From assembly GCF_014696925.1 (NCBI RefSeq), contig NZ_JACJQY010000014.1, positions 43,103-107,102 on the forward strand: a stretch of DNA of 64,000 nucleotides, written 5' to 3'. How positions within the stretch are numbered: position 1 is the stretch's first letter; each line of letters begins with the position of its first letter. The position numbers and the translations under genes were made by a program. Below the pieces are notes generated by a model that saw only the letters and a program-made list of their open reading frames with translations, was not told the DNA's origin and ran no database searches. The DNA comes from Phormidium tenue FACHB-1050 (GTDB lineage Bacteria > Cyanobacteriota > Cyanobacteriia > Pseudanabaenales > Pseudanabaenaceae). Below, in pieces: positions 43,851 through 52,002 of the stretch.

Positions 43851-45551
43851 ATGCCATACATTATTCAAAATCAAGGTACTCCCCATGAGCGCGTCTGCGA
43901 TCTAAAACATGGTGTAAATACGATCGGGAGAGGACTAGATAATAGTATTGTCGTAGAGGATGATGCTCGAAGTTTGTCACGTCATCATGCGGAAATTCAG
44001 GTAACAGATAAAGGACTATATGTTACCGATTTAAATAGTAGTAATGGCACTTTTGTTAATCAGGTCAAGATTATCCAACAAAAACTAAATCATGGGGATT
44101 TGGTGCAGTTTGGTAGTGTTGTATTTCGATTAGTTGATGAATCTCAATCTGGCACAACTTCTGGGGCTAACCCCACTAATCAAAATACAATTCCCAATTC
44201 AGGATTGTCGATTTTAATGCGAGTTTCTCCAGAGAAATCTCGTGTGAATATGCAAGATTTACTCCAACAGCAGAAGCTCGCAACCTCAGGCTCAGTGCTG
44301 ATGATTCAAGGTACTGATGAGGTGCAAAGGACATCGGCAAAGTTACGAGTTTTGTTGGAGGTTAGCCAAGAATTAGCCTCTCCAGAAGCCTATTCGGCTT
44401 TACCTGAAAAGATTTTAGAATTATTACTAAAAATCATGTCAGTCGATCGCGCCGTATTATTACTGATCGATGAGAAAACTGGGCAGTTAGAACCAAAAGC
44501 CTACAAATTTAGTAACCCCAATACAACGGCTGACCTTGATTTTTATAGTCGCAAAATCACTAATTTTGTCTTGAAACAAGGTGATGCGATCATTAGTGAT
44601 GATGCTTCGCTCGATCGCCGTTTTGATAGTTCACAGTCAATTATTCAACAATCGATCCAAGCGGCGATGTGTGCGCCCTTAAAGCCAAGAGATCAAGCGA
44701 TCGGTGTATTGTATGTGGATAATCTATCGCGTGGTCATGCATACCATAAAGAAGATCTAGAATTTTTGAGTAGTTTGGCAAATCAGGCGGCGATCGCGAT
44801 CGAAAATGCCCATCTTTATCGCAATATGCAATCAGAAGTGATTCGTCGCACCAAGTTAGAGCGATTTTTTCCTGCCGCCGTTAGCAAAAAAATTGAAGAA
44901 GGTTGGGACTTAAATCGGATTGTTGAAACAGAAGTCACCGCTTTGTTTTCTGATATTAGCGGTTTCACCGAAATGACTGCTCAAATGCAGCCGCGCAAGG
45001 TTCTCGAATTCTTGAATGAATATTTCAAGGTGATGGTCGAAGATATTGTCTTCCCCTTTGGTGGCACATTGGAAAAATATATTGCGGATGCCCTTTTAGC
45101 AGTCTGGGGTTCACCCTATCAAAAAGAGGATGACGCAGTGATGGCTGTGAATGCAGCGATCGCCATGCAATGGGCGATGAAACAATTAAATGAAGATTGG
45201 ACAGAACAAGGACGAGATCTCCAAATTCAGATTCACATTGGACTCAATACAGGCATGGTCGCCGCTGGTAATATTGGCTCTGAGAACCTGATTCAGTACA
45301 CGAATATTGGCGATACGATGAATGTGGCTAGTCGCATTTGCACAGCCGCCAAAGCGGGAGAAGTATTTATTTCTGAAAGTACAAAAGCCAAGATTTCTAG
45401 CTTAAATCTACCGTTAGAAAAGCTGGATTTGATTAAAGTAAAGGGTAAAGAAGAGCCATTGCAGTTATATCGAGTTCTTTGGGAAAATGTTGATGTCAAG
45501 GAAATGATCAGCAATATCAAAACAAGTTTTTCGGCTGGAGTCTCTCAGTAA
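43851..45551 (+). CDS. Class III nucleotide cyclase with FHA and GAF domains
   Basis: 566 aa from the ATG at 43851; the ORF-track start reads through the palindrome. FHA domain (about 1-95, NTIGRGLDNSIVV, SLSRHHAEI, DLNSSNGTFVN), GAF domain (about 175-330) and cyclase domain (about 350-540). The cyclase metal Asps lie in LFSDISGFT and KYIADALLAVWG, with the lysine of TLEKYIAD pointing to ATP. FHA domains bind phosphothreonine, so this cyclase may respond to Ser/Thr phosphorylation. That is an inference. Soluble. Confidence 0.92.
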   Translation: MPYIIQNQGTPHERVCDLKHGVNTIGRGLDNSIVVEDDARSLSRHHAEIQVTDKGLYVTDLNSSNGTFVNQVKIIQQKLNHGDLVQFGSVVFRLVDESQSGTTSGANPTNQNTIPNSGLSILMRVSPEKSRVNMQDLLQQQKLATSGSVLMIQGTDEVQRTSAKLRVLLEVSQELASPEAYSALPEKILELLLKIMSVDRAVLLLIDEKTGQLEPKAYKFSNPNTTADLDFYSRKITNFVLKQGDAIISDDASLDRRFDSSQSIIQQSIQAAMCAPLKPRDQAIGVLYVDNLSRGHAYHKEDLEFLSSLANQAAIAIENAHLYRNMQSEVIRRTKLERFFPAAVSKKIEEGWDLNRIVETEVTALFSDISGFTEMTAQMQPRKVLEFLNEYFKVMVEDIVFPFGGTLEKYIADALLAVWGSPYQKEDDAVMAVNAAIAMQWAMKQLNEDWTEQGRDLQIQIHIGLNTGMVAAGNIGSENLIQYTNIGDTMNVASRICTAAKAGEVFISESTKAKISSLNLPLEKLDLIKVKGKEEPLQLYRVLWENVDVKEMISNIKTSFSAGVSQ

Positions 45552-45559
45552 ACACACGA

Positions 45560-45620
45560 CCCAAAACAAAATTTTTTGAAAGTGTTGCTTCGCAACACTT
45601 TCAAAAAATTTTGTTTTGGG
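45560..45620. repeat. Perfect palindrome, 29-bp arms, centre GC-TTC-GC
   Basis: CCCAAAACAAAATTTTTTG arms, 9 bp after the FHA-cyclase stop. Followed by GAGTGCTAAGCGCTGG. Confidence 0.85.
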
Positions 45621-45701
45621 TTTGAGTGCTAAGCGCTGGATGTTGCATTAATAGCTTGCTCCTGTATAATTCATTCCAAATTTACAGAGCTTATTTTCCA
45701 T

Positions 45702-46778
45702 ATGGTTACCAACCTTGTCAAACCACTAGCGGACAACTTTTGGAGCGAATATAACATTCGTCTAGAGCCTTGGAGTATGGGCTACGATGCGCCTGTCAGC
45801 ATCAATCCTGAAGAAATTCCCGCTAGTGACAAGGTAAATACTGAAGTTGAATTTAGCAATGGTGAATGGCAACCAATTAGGGCAGCGATCGCCCCTGAAC
45901 TGCCTAATCAAATTTTGTTTATTGATGGTCGATTGCGCCTTGATGCGAGCTTTCTGGGAAGGCGTGATGATGAGATTTTGTATGGAGCTTTTGCGACGAT
46001 TTCAGTGGGTGCAGTGTTAGTTGATCGCACGATCAGTAGAGCTAAATGTGTAGCAACAGAAGTAACCAGAATTATTGCTCTAGGCGGAAATTTGACTCCA
46101 CCCGTCACGTCAATCCCATGTCCTGTCAGTGGTCGAGGTGATTTGAAGTACGATCGCTGTTTGACTAGTAGTAACAATCAACCAGATACACCTTCTCAAC
46201 TAGTACAAAGCGAAATGCTCGATGAAGAACTACGGATTGCCAATGCACTCTCGTTAAACAAAGAACTAATCAAAGAGAATACGCTAATCGTCCGTGATGG
46301 TCCTTTGCTCTATCGGGTTTATCAGACTCCCTATGATACGATGGGCTACGTAAAAACGATGGGTAAAGCTTATCTTAAAGGAGACAATGCCCAAGTCATG
46401 CGATCGCTAAAGGTAGGAGAGCGCACACCGATTTTTCGGATTTCTAAAGCCAATGATTCCAATCTTAGTTGGTACTTGCGATCGGGCAGTAAAGATTTGA
46501 ACTTTAAAAAGCTGGGCTATCACGATCTGCATGGAATTATTCGGATTGATCTTGATGGCGCAATCCCTCTTGAAAGGGCTAAGGAGATCGCTGATCAAAG
46601 TACCTACTTAATTCCTCAATATGCCTCACATCCCACCCGCGATCCCCGTGCGCCGCAAAACCTCACGCCTGTGGGAGCCTTAGAAAAAGAGCTTGGGCGG
46701 AGAATGGGAAGCCGAGAACTAATTTCGCGGCGCTTGCGTAGTTTCTTAGCAGATTCTGCTAATTTTCAGTCGCTCTAG
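45702..46778 (+). CDS. NurA-like nuclease domain protein (tentative)
   Basis: 358 aa, soluble. Asp-containing motifs at LFIDGRLRLDA, TLIVRDGPLLYR and the C-terminal DPRAPQNLTPVGALEKELGRRMGSRELISRRL resemble the NurA 5'-3' nuclease/DNA-repair family. The SIPCPVSGRGDLKYDRC loop is unusual. NurA normally works with the HerA helicase, which is not in this window. If not NurA, it is an uncharacterised cyanobacterial conserved protein. Monocistronic. Confidence 0.5.
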   Translation: MVTNLVKPLADNFWSEYNIRLEPWSMGYDAPVSINPEEIPASDKVNTEVEFSNGEWQPIRAAIAPELPNQILFIDGRLRLDASFLGRRDDEILYGAFATISVGAVLVDRTISRAKCVATEVTRIIALGGNLTPPVTSIPCPVSGRGDLKYDRCLTSSNNQPDTPSQLVQSEMLDEELRIANALSLNKELIKENTLIVRDGPLLYRVYQTPYDTMGYVKTMGKAYLKGDNAQVMRSLKVGERTPIFRISKANDSNLSWYLRSGSKDLNFKKLGYHDLHGIIRIDLDGAIPLERAKEIADQSTYLIPQYASHPTRDPRAPQNLTPVGALEKELGRRMGSRELISRRLRSFLADSANFQSL

Positions 46779-46791
46779 AACACACAATATT

Positions 46792-46826
46792 TTTTTTGTG
46801 GTGCGGCGAAGCCGCGCCACAAAAAA
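46792..46826. repeat. Palindrome TTTTTTGTGGTGCGGC-GAA-GCCGCGCCACAAAAAA
   Basis: One mismatch. Located after the NurA-like gene; terminator-like T/A tracts. Confidence 0.8.
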
Positions 46827-46874
46827 TTTGGTTCTTTATTGTAAGATTAGCAAGATTAGACAGAATTAACTAGA

Positions 46875-47975
46875 TTGGCTCCACCAAACTCTCGAATCAA
46901 AGTATTTTTCTTAGTCATCGCCACGATCACATCGATGATGTCCCTCATCGCCATGTATCTAGACCGCGATGAACTGGTTTATATCGGACTTGCCATCATC
47001 TCGACGATTATCTTTCCAATTCTCTTACCGCCGTTCATAACAGCGATCGCCTCGTCGCCACTGGGAAAACGCTGGGATATTACCCTATCGATCATTCTCG
47101 CTGGAGTCGCCATATTAATGGCAACCCATGTCACCGAGTTTGATATTGCATTTGCAAGATGGTTTGACAGTCTGAAATGGGAAGCATTAGGAGCCGTAGG
47201 ACAGATTTTAATCGCGATTTTGGCGGTGTGGGTGGCTTGGCGACAAAATGAAATTTCGGAAAGTTTGACAGGTCAGCAAAATGTCATTACCCAACAGCAA
47301 ACCATTGACTCCTATTTCCAAGGGATTTCTGATCTCGTTCTCGATCCACAAGGACAATTGGAAGACTGGCCCCTAGAAAGAGCGATCGCTCAAGCCAGAA
47401 CCGCAGCATTGCTGGGGGGATGTGATGCTGATGGACGTGCGAAAATTATTCGCTTCTTGTCCAGTGCCAATCTTTTAACTCCACTCAAACGCGATGGCTT
47501 GCTTGGTCGTCCAATTCTGGATGGAACTGGCGGCTATGTAGTAGATTTGGCTAATGGAGTAAGGGTAGTTAATTTGGGAATGATGCTAGCTGGTCGTGAT
47601 GTTTGCAATACGGATTTGCGAAATGCGGATTTAAGCGGTGCGAATTTGATTAAGACAAATTTTGTGAATTGCGATCTTACGGGTTCAAACCTCGTGGGGG
47701 CGATCTTAGCTAAGGCAAACTTGCGCGGTACAGATCTTAGTCGAGTGAGGCTATTTTATGGCAACCTAGAAACGGCTTCTCCCCGCGATCGCCAACATCT
47801 CCCTAATTTCGAGACAGGAGAATATACAGGCGCAGTGGTGGAAGATGCAGACTTTAGCAAGGCGATCGATTTATCCGAAGAAACACGCCAATATCTCTGT
47901 GCATGGTGTGGCAAAAAATCTCGTAAAACTATCCCAGGAGGCTGTGAAGATGTACCAAATAGATTGGGGCGCTAA
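46875..47975 (+). CDS. Membrane protein with pentapeptide repeats
   Basis: 366 aa from a TTG start; an ATG about 20 codons later is an alternative. Four hydrophobic segments (about 10-28, 33-58, 68-85, 110-125) precede a cytoplasmic part. The latter contains pentapeptide repeats (about 250-290: NTDLRNADLSGANLIKTNF, GTDLSRVRL). The C-terminus has a CAWCGKKS motif. Pentapeptide repeats form a right-handed quadrilateral helix; function here is unknown. It overlaps the next gene by 26 nt. Confidence 0.8.
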   Translation: MAPPNSRIKVFFLVIATITSMMSLIAMYLDRDELVYIGLAIISTIIFPILLPPFITAIASSPLGKRWDITLSIILAGVAILMATHVTEFDIAFARWFDSLKWEALGAVGQILIAILAVWVAWRQNEISESLTGQQNVITQQQTIDSYFQGISDLVLDPQGQLEDWPLERAIAQARTAALLGGCDADGRAKIIRFLSSANLLTPLKRDGLLGRPILDGTGGYVVDLANGVRVVNLGMMLAGRDVCNTDLRNADLSGANLIKTNFVNCDLTGSNLVGAILAKANLRGTDLSRVRLFYGNLETASPRDRQHLPNFETGEYTGAVVEDADFSKAIDLSEETRQYLCAWCGKKSRKTIPGGCEDVPNRLGR

Positions 47976-48351
47976 AAGTTGCCAAGCTTCGCAACGCCAA
48001 AATTTATCACCACAAAGCAGAAATCACAGATTAGCGATCGCCACTTTCTTCAGTTTCCAGATCTCTGCAATTGCCATGATGCCGATGCTTAGTCTCGCCG
48101 AAACTCAGTCAAAACTATCTGTGCAGGAAGATACACCCGAAGAAGTTTTACGTGCCGAAATCTATACCGATGCGCGATCGCCGATCGATGGCAAACAACT
48201 CTCAGCCGCCGAATATACTGAACTCATGGAAAAACTGCGATCGCTAGATGGTATACCACCTGAAGATTTCGTCTCACCCAAGGTGCGCGAAGTCATCGGT
48301 CTATTAAAGCTTCGGAAATTCCTAAAACAGTTTATTCCATTTATCCCATAA
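47950..48351 (+). CDS. Hypothetical exported protein
   Basis: 133 aa from the ATG at 47950, supported by AGGAGG 8 nt upstream inside the preceding gene. The ORF-track start at 47845 has no such support. The N-terminal region holds a hydrophobic segment with LAIATFFSFQISAIAMMPMLSLAET, probably a signal peptide with a long n-region. The mature part DARSPIDGKQLSAAEYTELMEKL resembles cyanobacterial hypothetical secreted proteins. The 3' half ends in KFLKQFIPFIP. Translationally coupled to the pentapeptide gene. Confidence 0.7.
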   Translation: MYQIDWGAKSCQASQRQNLSPQSRNHRLAIATFFSFQISAIAMMPMLSLAETQSKLSVQEDTPEEVLRAEIYTDARSPIDGKQLSAAEYTELMEKLRSLDGIPPEDFVSPKVREVIGLLKLRKFLKQFIPFIP

Positions 48352-48424
48352 CTAGAGGCGACGATGGATGGCACGAAGAAACGCCCATCATCGCCTTCAC
48401 TACCAAAAACATGATCTATCAAAA

Positions 48425-49834
48425 ATGGCAATAATTATCGCAGGTGAGCGTAGTGGTGTAGGCAAGACCACCGTAACTTTGGCACTACTAGCAGCAATGA
48501 AAGCGCGATCGCAATCTGCTAAATCTCCCGTGCAATCTTTTAAAGTGGGACCCGATTACATCGATCCCATGTTCCATTCTTACATCACGGGGCTACCCTG
48601 TCGCAATCTCGATCCCGTCCTCACTTCTGAATCCTATGTAAAGGACTGTTTTGCGAAATATCGTCAGAAAGCTGAGTATGCAATTATCGAAGGAGTGATG
48701 GGGCTATTCGATGGCGCAACGGGGAAAGATGATACTGCTAGTACTGCTCACGTTGCAAGGCTGCTAAATGCGCCAGTAGTAATCATTCTTAACTGTGCTA
48801 GTACTTCGCGTTCAATTGCAGCGATCGCGCATGGATATCGCACCTTTGATCCACGCATTCACATTGCTGGTGTTGTGCTTAATCGCGTTGGTAGCGATCG
48901 CCATTTAGAGTTATTAACCCAAGCCTTAGAACCATTAAATTTACCAATCCTAGGTGTTCTCCGTCGCCAAGATGATATCTCTATTCCCGATCGCCATTTG
49001 GGACTAATTCCCACTGCGGAAATGTCTAATCTCGATGGAATTATTGAGCGATTAGCCCATCTAGGTGAGACTTGCTTTGATTGGGAGAAATTATTGCCAT
49101 TGATGGCAAGCCCTCACTCCCCATCCCCATCTCCTATGGGAGAGCAGGAGCAAGAAATATTACTCCCCTCTCCCCATGGGAGAGGGGCTGGGGGTGAGGG
49201 TATCCGCATTGCGATCGCACAAGATCGCGCTTTCAGTTTTTACTATGCTGATAATCTCGATTTGTTTAGAGAAATGGGTGCGGAGCTAATTCCTTGGAGT
49301 CCTATTAGCGATCACACCTTGCCAGAAAATATCCAAGGTTTATACTTTGGTGGCGGCTTTCCTGAAGTGTTTGCCAGCGAATTAGCCGAAAATAAGACTG
49401 CTAGAGAGTCTGTTTACAATGCGATCACATCAGGCATACCAACCTATGCCGAATGTGGAGGGTTAATGTATCTGTGCGATCGCATTGTTGATTTTCAGGA
49501 ACAGTCATTCCCAATGGTGAATATTTTCCCGACGGCAGCAAAAATGGGTAAGCGGCTAACTTTGGGATATCGTCAGGCGATCGCCTTGCAAGATAGCCCA
49601 TTAGTGAATAAAGGCGATCAAGTTTGGGGGCATGAGTTTCATCGTTCATCTTTAACTGAATTAAGCGATCGTCCCTTGTATTCTCTGCAAGGCTATGACT
49701 CGCATTTACAGTATCCATCTGAAGGATGGCAAAAATATCAAGTTCATGCTGCCTATACCCATCTCCATTTCGGCGCACAAACACATTTATTAGAAAGGTT
49801 TCTCACTAATTGCAATCAAGTCTCTCGACTATAG
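48425..49834 (+). CDS. cobB: Cobyrinate a,c-diamide synthase
   Basis: 469 aa from the ATG at 48425, where the ATP-binding MAIIIAGERSGVGKTTV begins at once. Also called cbiA. It amidates cobyrinate at positions a and c using glutamine. The N-terminal P-loop amidation domain is followed by a GATase3 domain with nucleophile Cys in AECGGLMYL and GHEFHRS. Residues about 229-259 (SPHSPSPSPMGEQEQ and on) are encoded by an interspersed GC-rich repeat inserted in frame exactly at the inter-domain linker. Links functionally to cobN downstream in the window. Confidence 0.93.
   Translation: MAIIIAGERSGVGKTTVTLALLAAMKARSQSAKSPVQSFKVGPDYIDPMFHSYITGLPCRNLDPVLTSESYVKDCFAKYRQKAEYAIIEGVMGLFDGATGKDDTASTAHVARLLNAPVVIILNCASTSRSIAAIAHGYRTFDPRIHIAGVVLNRVGSDRHLELLTQALEPLNLPILGVLRRQDDISIPDRHLGLIPTAEMSNLDGIIERLAHLGETCFDWEKLLPLMASPHSPSPSPMGEQEQEILLPSPHGRGAGGEGIRIAIAQDRAFSFYYADNLDLFREMGAELIPWSPISDHTLPENIQGLYFGGGFPEVFASELAENKTARESVYNAITSGIPTYAECGGLMYLCDRIVDFQEQSFPMVNIFPTAAKMGKRLTLGYRQAIALQDSPLVNKGDQVWGHEFHRSSLTELSDRPLYSLQGYDSHLQYPSEGWQKYQVHAAYTHLHFGAQTHLLERFLTNCNQVSRL
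49111..49200. repeat. GC-rich interspersed repeat inside cobB
   Basis: CCCTCACTCCCCATCCCC ... GGGGCTGGGGGTGAGGG, 90 bp (30 codons). Same family as 23539-23632. Confidence 0.88.
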
Positions 49835-49840
49835 CAAAAC

Positions 49841-49905
49841 ATCCTAAAACCCCAAAGACGAAAGGCGATGCGAAGCACCGCCTTTCATCTTTGGGGTTTT
49901 AGGAT
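49841..49905. repeat. Near-perfect palindrome, 31-bp arms, centre GC-GAA-GC
   Basis: ATCCTAAAACCCCAAAGACG arms, the longest in the window. Between cobB and mnmA, ending 14 bp before the mnmA ORF. Confidence 0.85.
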
Positions 49906-49919
49906 ACAATTTAGGCTGA

Positions 49920-51023
49920 ATGGTTCGATCGCAGCAAATGTCAAACGCAGAAATCTCAGAAAAAAAGACAGAAAAGGTCGTAGTCGGTTTGTCGGGCGGA
50001 GTTGATAGTTCCGTGGCTGCGGCCCTATTGCATCGTGCGGGATACGATGTCACAGGTTTGACGCTGTGGTTAATGCGTGGCAAAGGACAATGCTGCTCAG
50101 AAGGTATGGTTGATGCTGCGCGACTATGTGAGGAATTAGGCATTCATCATGAAATTGTGGATAGTCGTGATGTCTTTGAACAAAATATTATTAACTATCT
50201 AGTCACTGGCTATGCCGCAGGGGCAACGCCTTTGCCCTGTTCACGCTGTAATAAAGCCGTGAAGTTCACGCCAATGATGACCTATGCTCGCGAAAAGTTG
50301 GGCATCAATAAAATTGCGACTGGGCATTATGCCAAGCTAAACTTTAATCCTGAATCGGGACGCTACGAATTGCGCCGTGCCGTTGATCAAAATAAAGATC
50401 AGTCCTATTTTCTCTACGAAGTTGGTCAAGAAGAACTAAGCTGCTGTGTTTTTCCCTTGGGCAACACCACCAAAGTCGAAACCCGCAAAATTGCAGCAGA
50501 GTTTGGCTTAGCTACTGCCGAAAAGCCTGAAAGTATGGACTTATGCTTAGTTGAAGCTAATGGCTCCATGAAAGCATTTCTGGATAAATATCTCACACCT
50601 GTTCAAGGCAAGATTGTTGATACGCAAGGAAATATTTTGGGTGAGCATGATGGTACTTATCACTACACCATCGGTCAACGCAAAGGTTTGGGCGTAGCGG
50701 CGGCGCATCCTTTATATGTGATTGCCCTTGACCCTATCAAAAATGAAGTTATCGTTGGCGATCGCACAGAAGCCCATGAAAAAGAATGCACGATCAATCA
50801 AGTTAACTGGGTATCACTTGCCCCTACAGATGTTCCATTTACTGCCGAAGTACAAGTACGCTATCGCACTGAGCCTGCAAATGCAACGGTAATTCCCCTC
50901 GAAGGCAATCGGGCTAGGATTGTCTTTGACGAGCCACAATTTAGTATTACTCCAGGTCAAGCAGCAGTCTTCTATTGTGGTGACTTGCTGCTCGGTGGTG
51001 GACTAATCGAAGCCAAGCAATAA
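49920..51023 (+). CDS. mnmA: tRNA-specific 2-thiouridylase MnmA
   Basis: 367 aa (361 if the ATG at 49938 is used; neither has a strong ribosome site). It installs 2-thiouridine at U34 of Lys, Glu and Gln tRNAs. PP-loop [14 protein letters not shown], the first catalytic Cys in [11 protein letters not shown] and the second in [11 protein letters not shown]-type C-terminal region, plus [11 protein letters not shown], are family hallmarks. A U-rich hairpin terminates it. Confidence 0.96.
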   Translation: MVRSQQMSNAEISEKKTEKVVVGLSGGVDSSVAAALLHRAGYDVTGLTLWLMRGKGQCCSEGMVDAARLCEELGIHHEIVDSRDVFEQNIINYLVTGYAAGATPLPCSRCNKAVKFTPMMTYAREKLGINKIATGHYAKLNFNPESGRYELRRAVDQNKDQSYFLYEVGQEELSCCVFPLGNTTKVETRKIAAEFGLATAEKPESMDLCLVEANGSMKAFLDKYLTPVQGKIVDTQGNILGEHDGTYHYTIGQRKGLGVAAAHPLYVIALDPIKNEVIVGDRTEAHEKECTINQVNWVSLAPTDVPFTAEVQVRYRTEPANATVIPLEGNRARIVFDEPQFSITPGQAAVFYCGDLLLGGGLIEAKQ

Positions 51024-51050
51024 AAAAGGGACGCTTTGCGTCCCTTTTTT
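51022..51050. terminator. Hairpin AAAAAAGGGACGC-TTT-GCGTCCCTTTTTT
   Basis: A perfect 13-bp stem with A/T tracts between the convergent mnmA and TPR genes. Confidence 0.85.
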
Positions 51051-51060
51051 TGTCCTTTTT

Positions 51061-51579
51061 TTAGGCAGTTGGTACTACTTGTTTACGTAAAGAATTTAAG
51101 CGGCGCTTTGCAGTTTCATTCTTTTCATCTAGTTTTACGACTTGTTCATACATCTCGATCGCTTGAGGTAGCAGCTTTTTCTTCTCATAGGCATGACCAA
51201 GATTATTGATGGCAGTTACATAGCCATCTTGTAAAGCGATCGCCTCTTTGTAATTTTTGATCGCTAGATCGTACTGTTCCTGCGAGAAATAGGAAAATCC
51301 CAGTGCATTGTAAACTTCGGGAACGTTATCCCCTCCTTCTTTCAGTGCCTTATTAAATAGGACAATGGCTTGAGCATAGAGTTTTTTTCGCAAATAAACA
51401 CTACCAAGTTGGTAATAGTCTTCGGGTGTACCTTTTTCCTTTTGCAGCTTGGGTTGAAGGTCAGAAATTACATTTTCTAAACTACGGGCTTTCAAAATCT
51501 GGCGGATAACTAACCAGCTAACCCCAGCTAGCAGCACAACTAAGGCCCCAAGGTATGCGATCGCTAATGTACTATCCAT
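51061..51579 (-). CDS. Membrane-anchored TPR protein
   Basis: 172 aa. One N-terminal helix (about 5-25, TLAIAYLGALVVLLAGVSWLVI), a basic/coiled region, then three TPRs (YYQLGSVYLRKKLYAQAIVLF, YNALGFSYFSQEQYDLAIKNY, INNLGHAYEKKKLLPQAIEMY). The topology puts the TPRs in the cytoplasm or lumen side. It resembles cyanobacterial Ycf37-like TPR proteins linked to photosystem I assembly, but that assignment is tentative. Confidence 0.8.
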   Translation of the reverse strand: MDSTLAIAYLGALVVLLAGVSWLVIRQILKARSLENVISDLQPKLQKEKGTPEDYYQLGSVYLRKKLYAQAIVLFNKALKEGGDNVPEVYNALGFSYFSQEQYDLAIKNYKEAIALQDGYVTAINNLGHAYEKKKLLPQAIEMYEQVVKLDEKNETAKRRLNSLRKQVVPTA

Positions 51580-51675
51580 AAATATTTACTAATTTCAATC
51601 AATTTTATTAATACAGTTTTTCTATCATTGCACTCTAGCAATTTGTTTAGGTGGTTTAAAAAGTAATTTTTAACA

Positions 51676-51710
51676 AAACCACAAAAAGAGAGACTCTCTT
51701 TTTGTGGTTT
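51676..51710. repeat. Palindrome AAACCACAAAAAGAGA ... TCTCTTTTTGTGGTTT
   Basis: 16-bp arms, loop GAC, between the TPR gene and the tRNA. Does not have the GC-NNN-GC centre. Confidence 0.8.
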
Positions 51711-51768
51711 ACAACAAATTGCCAAAATCACAACTTTTGTTGTAGTATAATAAACCGTGAAATTGTTT

Positions 51769-51842
51769 GGGCTAGTAGCTCAGTTGTATAGAGCAATCGC
51801 CTTCTAAGCGATCGGTCGATGGTTAGAGTCCATCCTAGCCTG
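51769..51842 (+). tRNA. tRNA-Arg(TCT) with altered D/T-loop contact
   Basis: 74 nt; the cloverleaf folds by eye. Acceptor GGGCTAG/CTAGCCT (last pair G-U), D stem GCTC/GAGC, anticodon stem ATCGC/GCGAT with loop CTTCTAA (anticodon TCT), variable loop CGGTC, T stem GATGG/CCATC. The T loop is TTAGAGT rather than TTCRANY, so position 56 is A instead of the near-invariant C. The D loop AGTTGTATA has U where G19 is expected, which could pair with A56. CCA is not encoded. Confidence 0.88.
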
Positions 51843-51849
51843 TTTATAC

Positions 51850-51884
51850 CAACACACAAAACGGCTAAGTCGTTTTGTGTGTTG
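51850..51884. repeat. Inverted repeat CAACACACAAAACG ... CGTTTTGTGTGTTG
   Basis: 14-bp arms, 7-nt loop, starting 8 bp after the tRNA. Likely terminator, and the first module of the composite repeat that continues to 51943. Confidence 0.8.
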
Positions 51885-51909
51885 AAAACCCTTACTGGGT
51901 TAAGTCTTT

Positions 51910-51943
51910 AATTAACAAAAGTGTGACAACACTTTTGTTAATT
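51910..51943. repeat. Second-module hairpin AATTAACAAAAGTG ... CACTTTTGTTAATT
   Basis: Preceded by GAAAACCCTTACTGGGTT. The best-paired copy of this module. Confidence 0.8.
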
Positions 51944-52002
51944 GCTATTAAATATGTAGATATGCGGCGCTTTGCAACGCATATCTAATCTGGATTTTAA
52001 AA

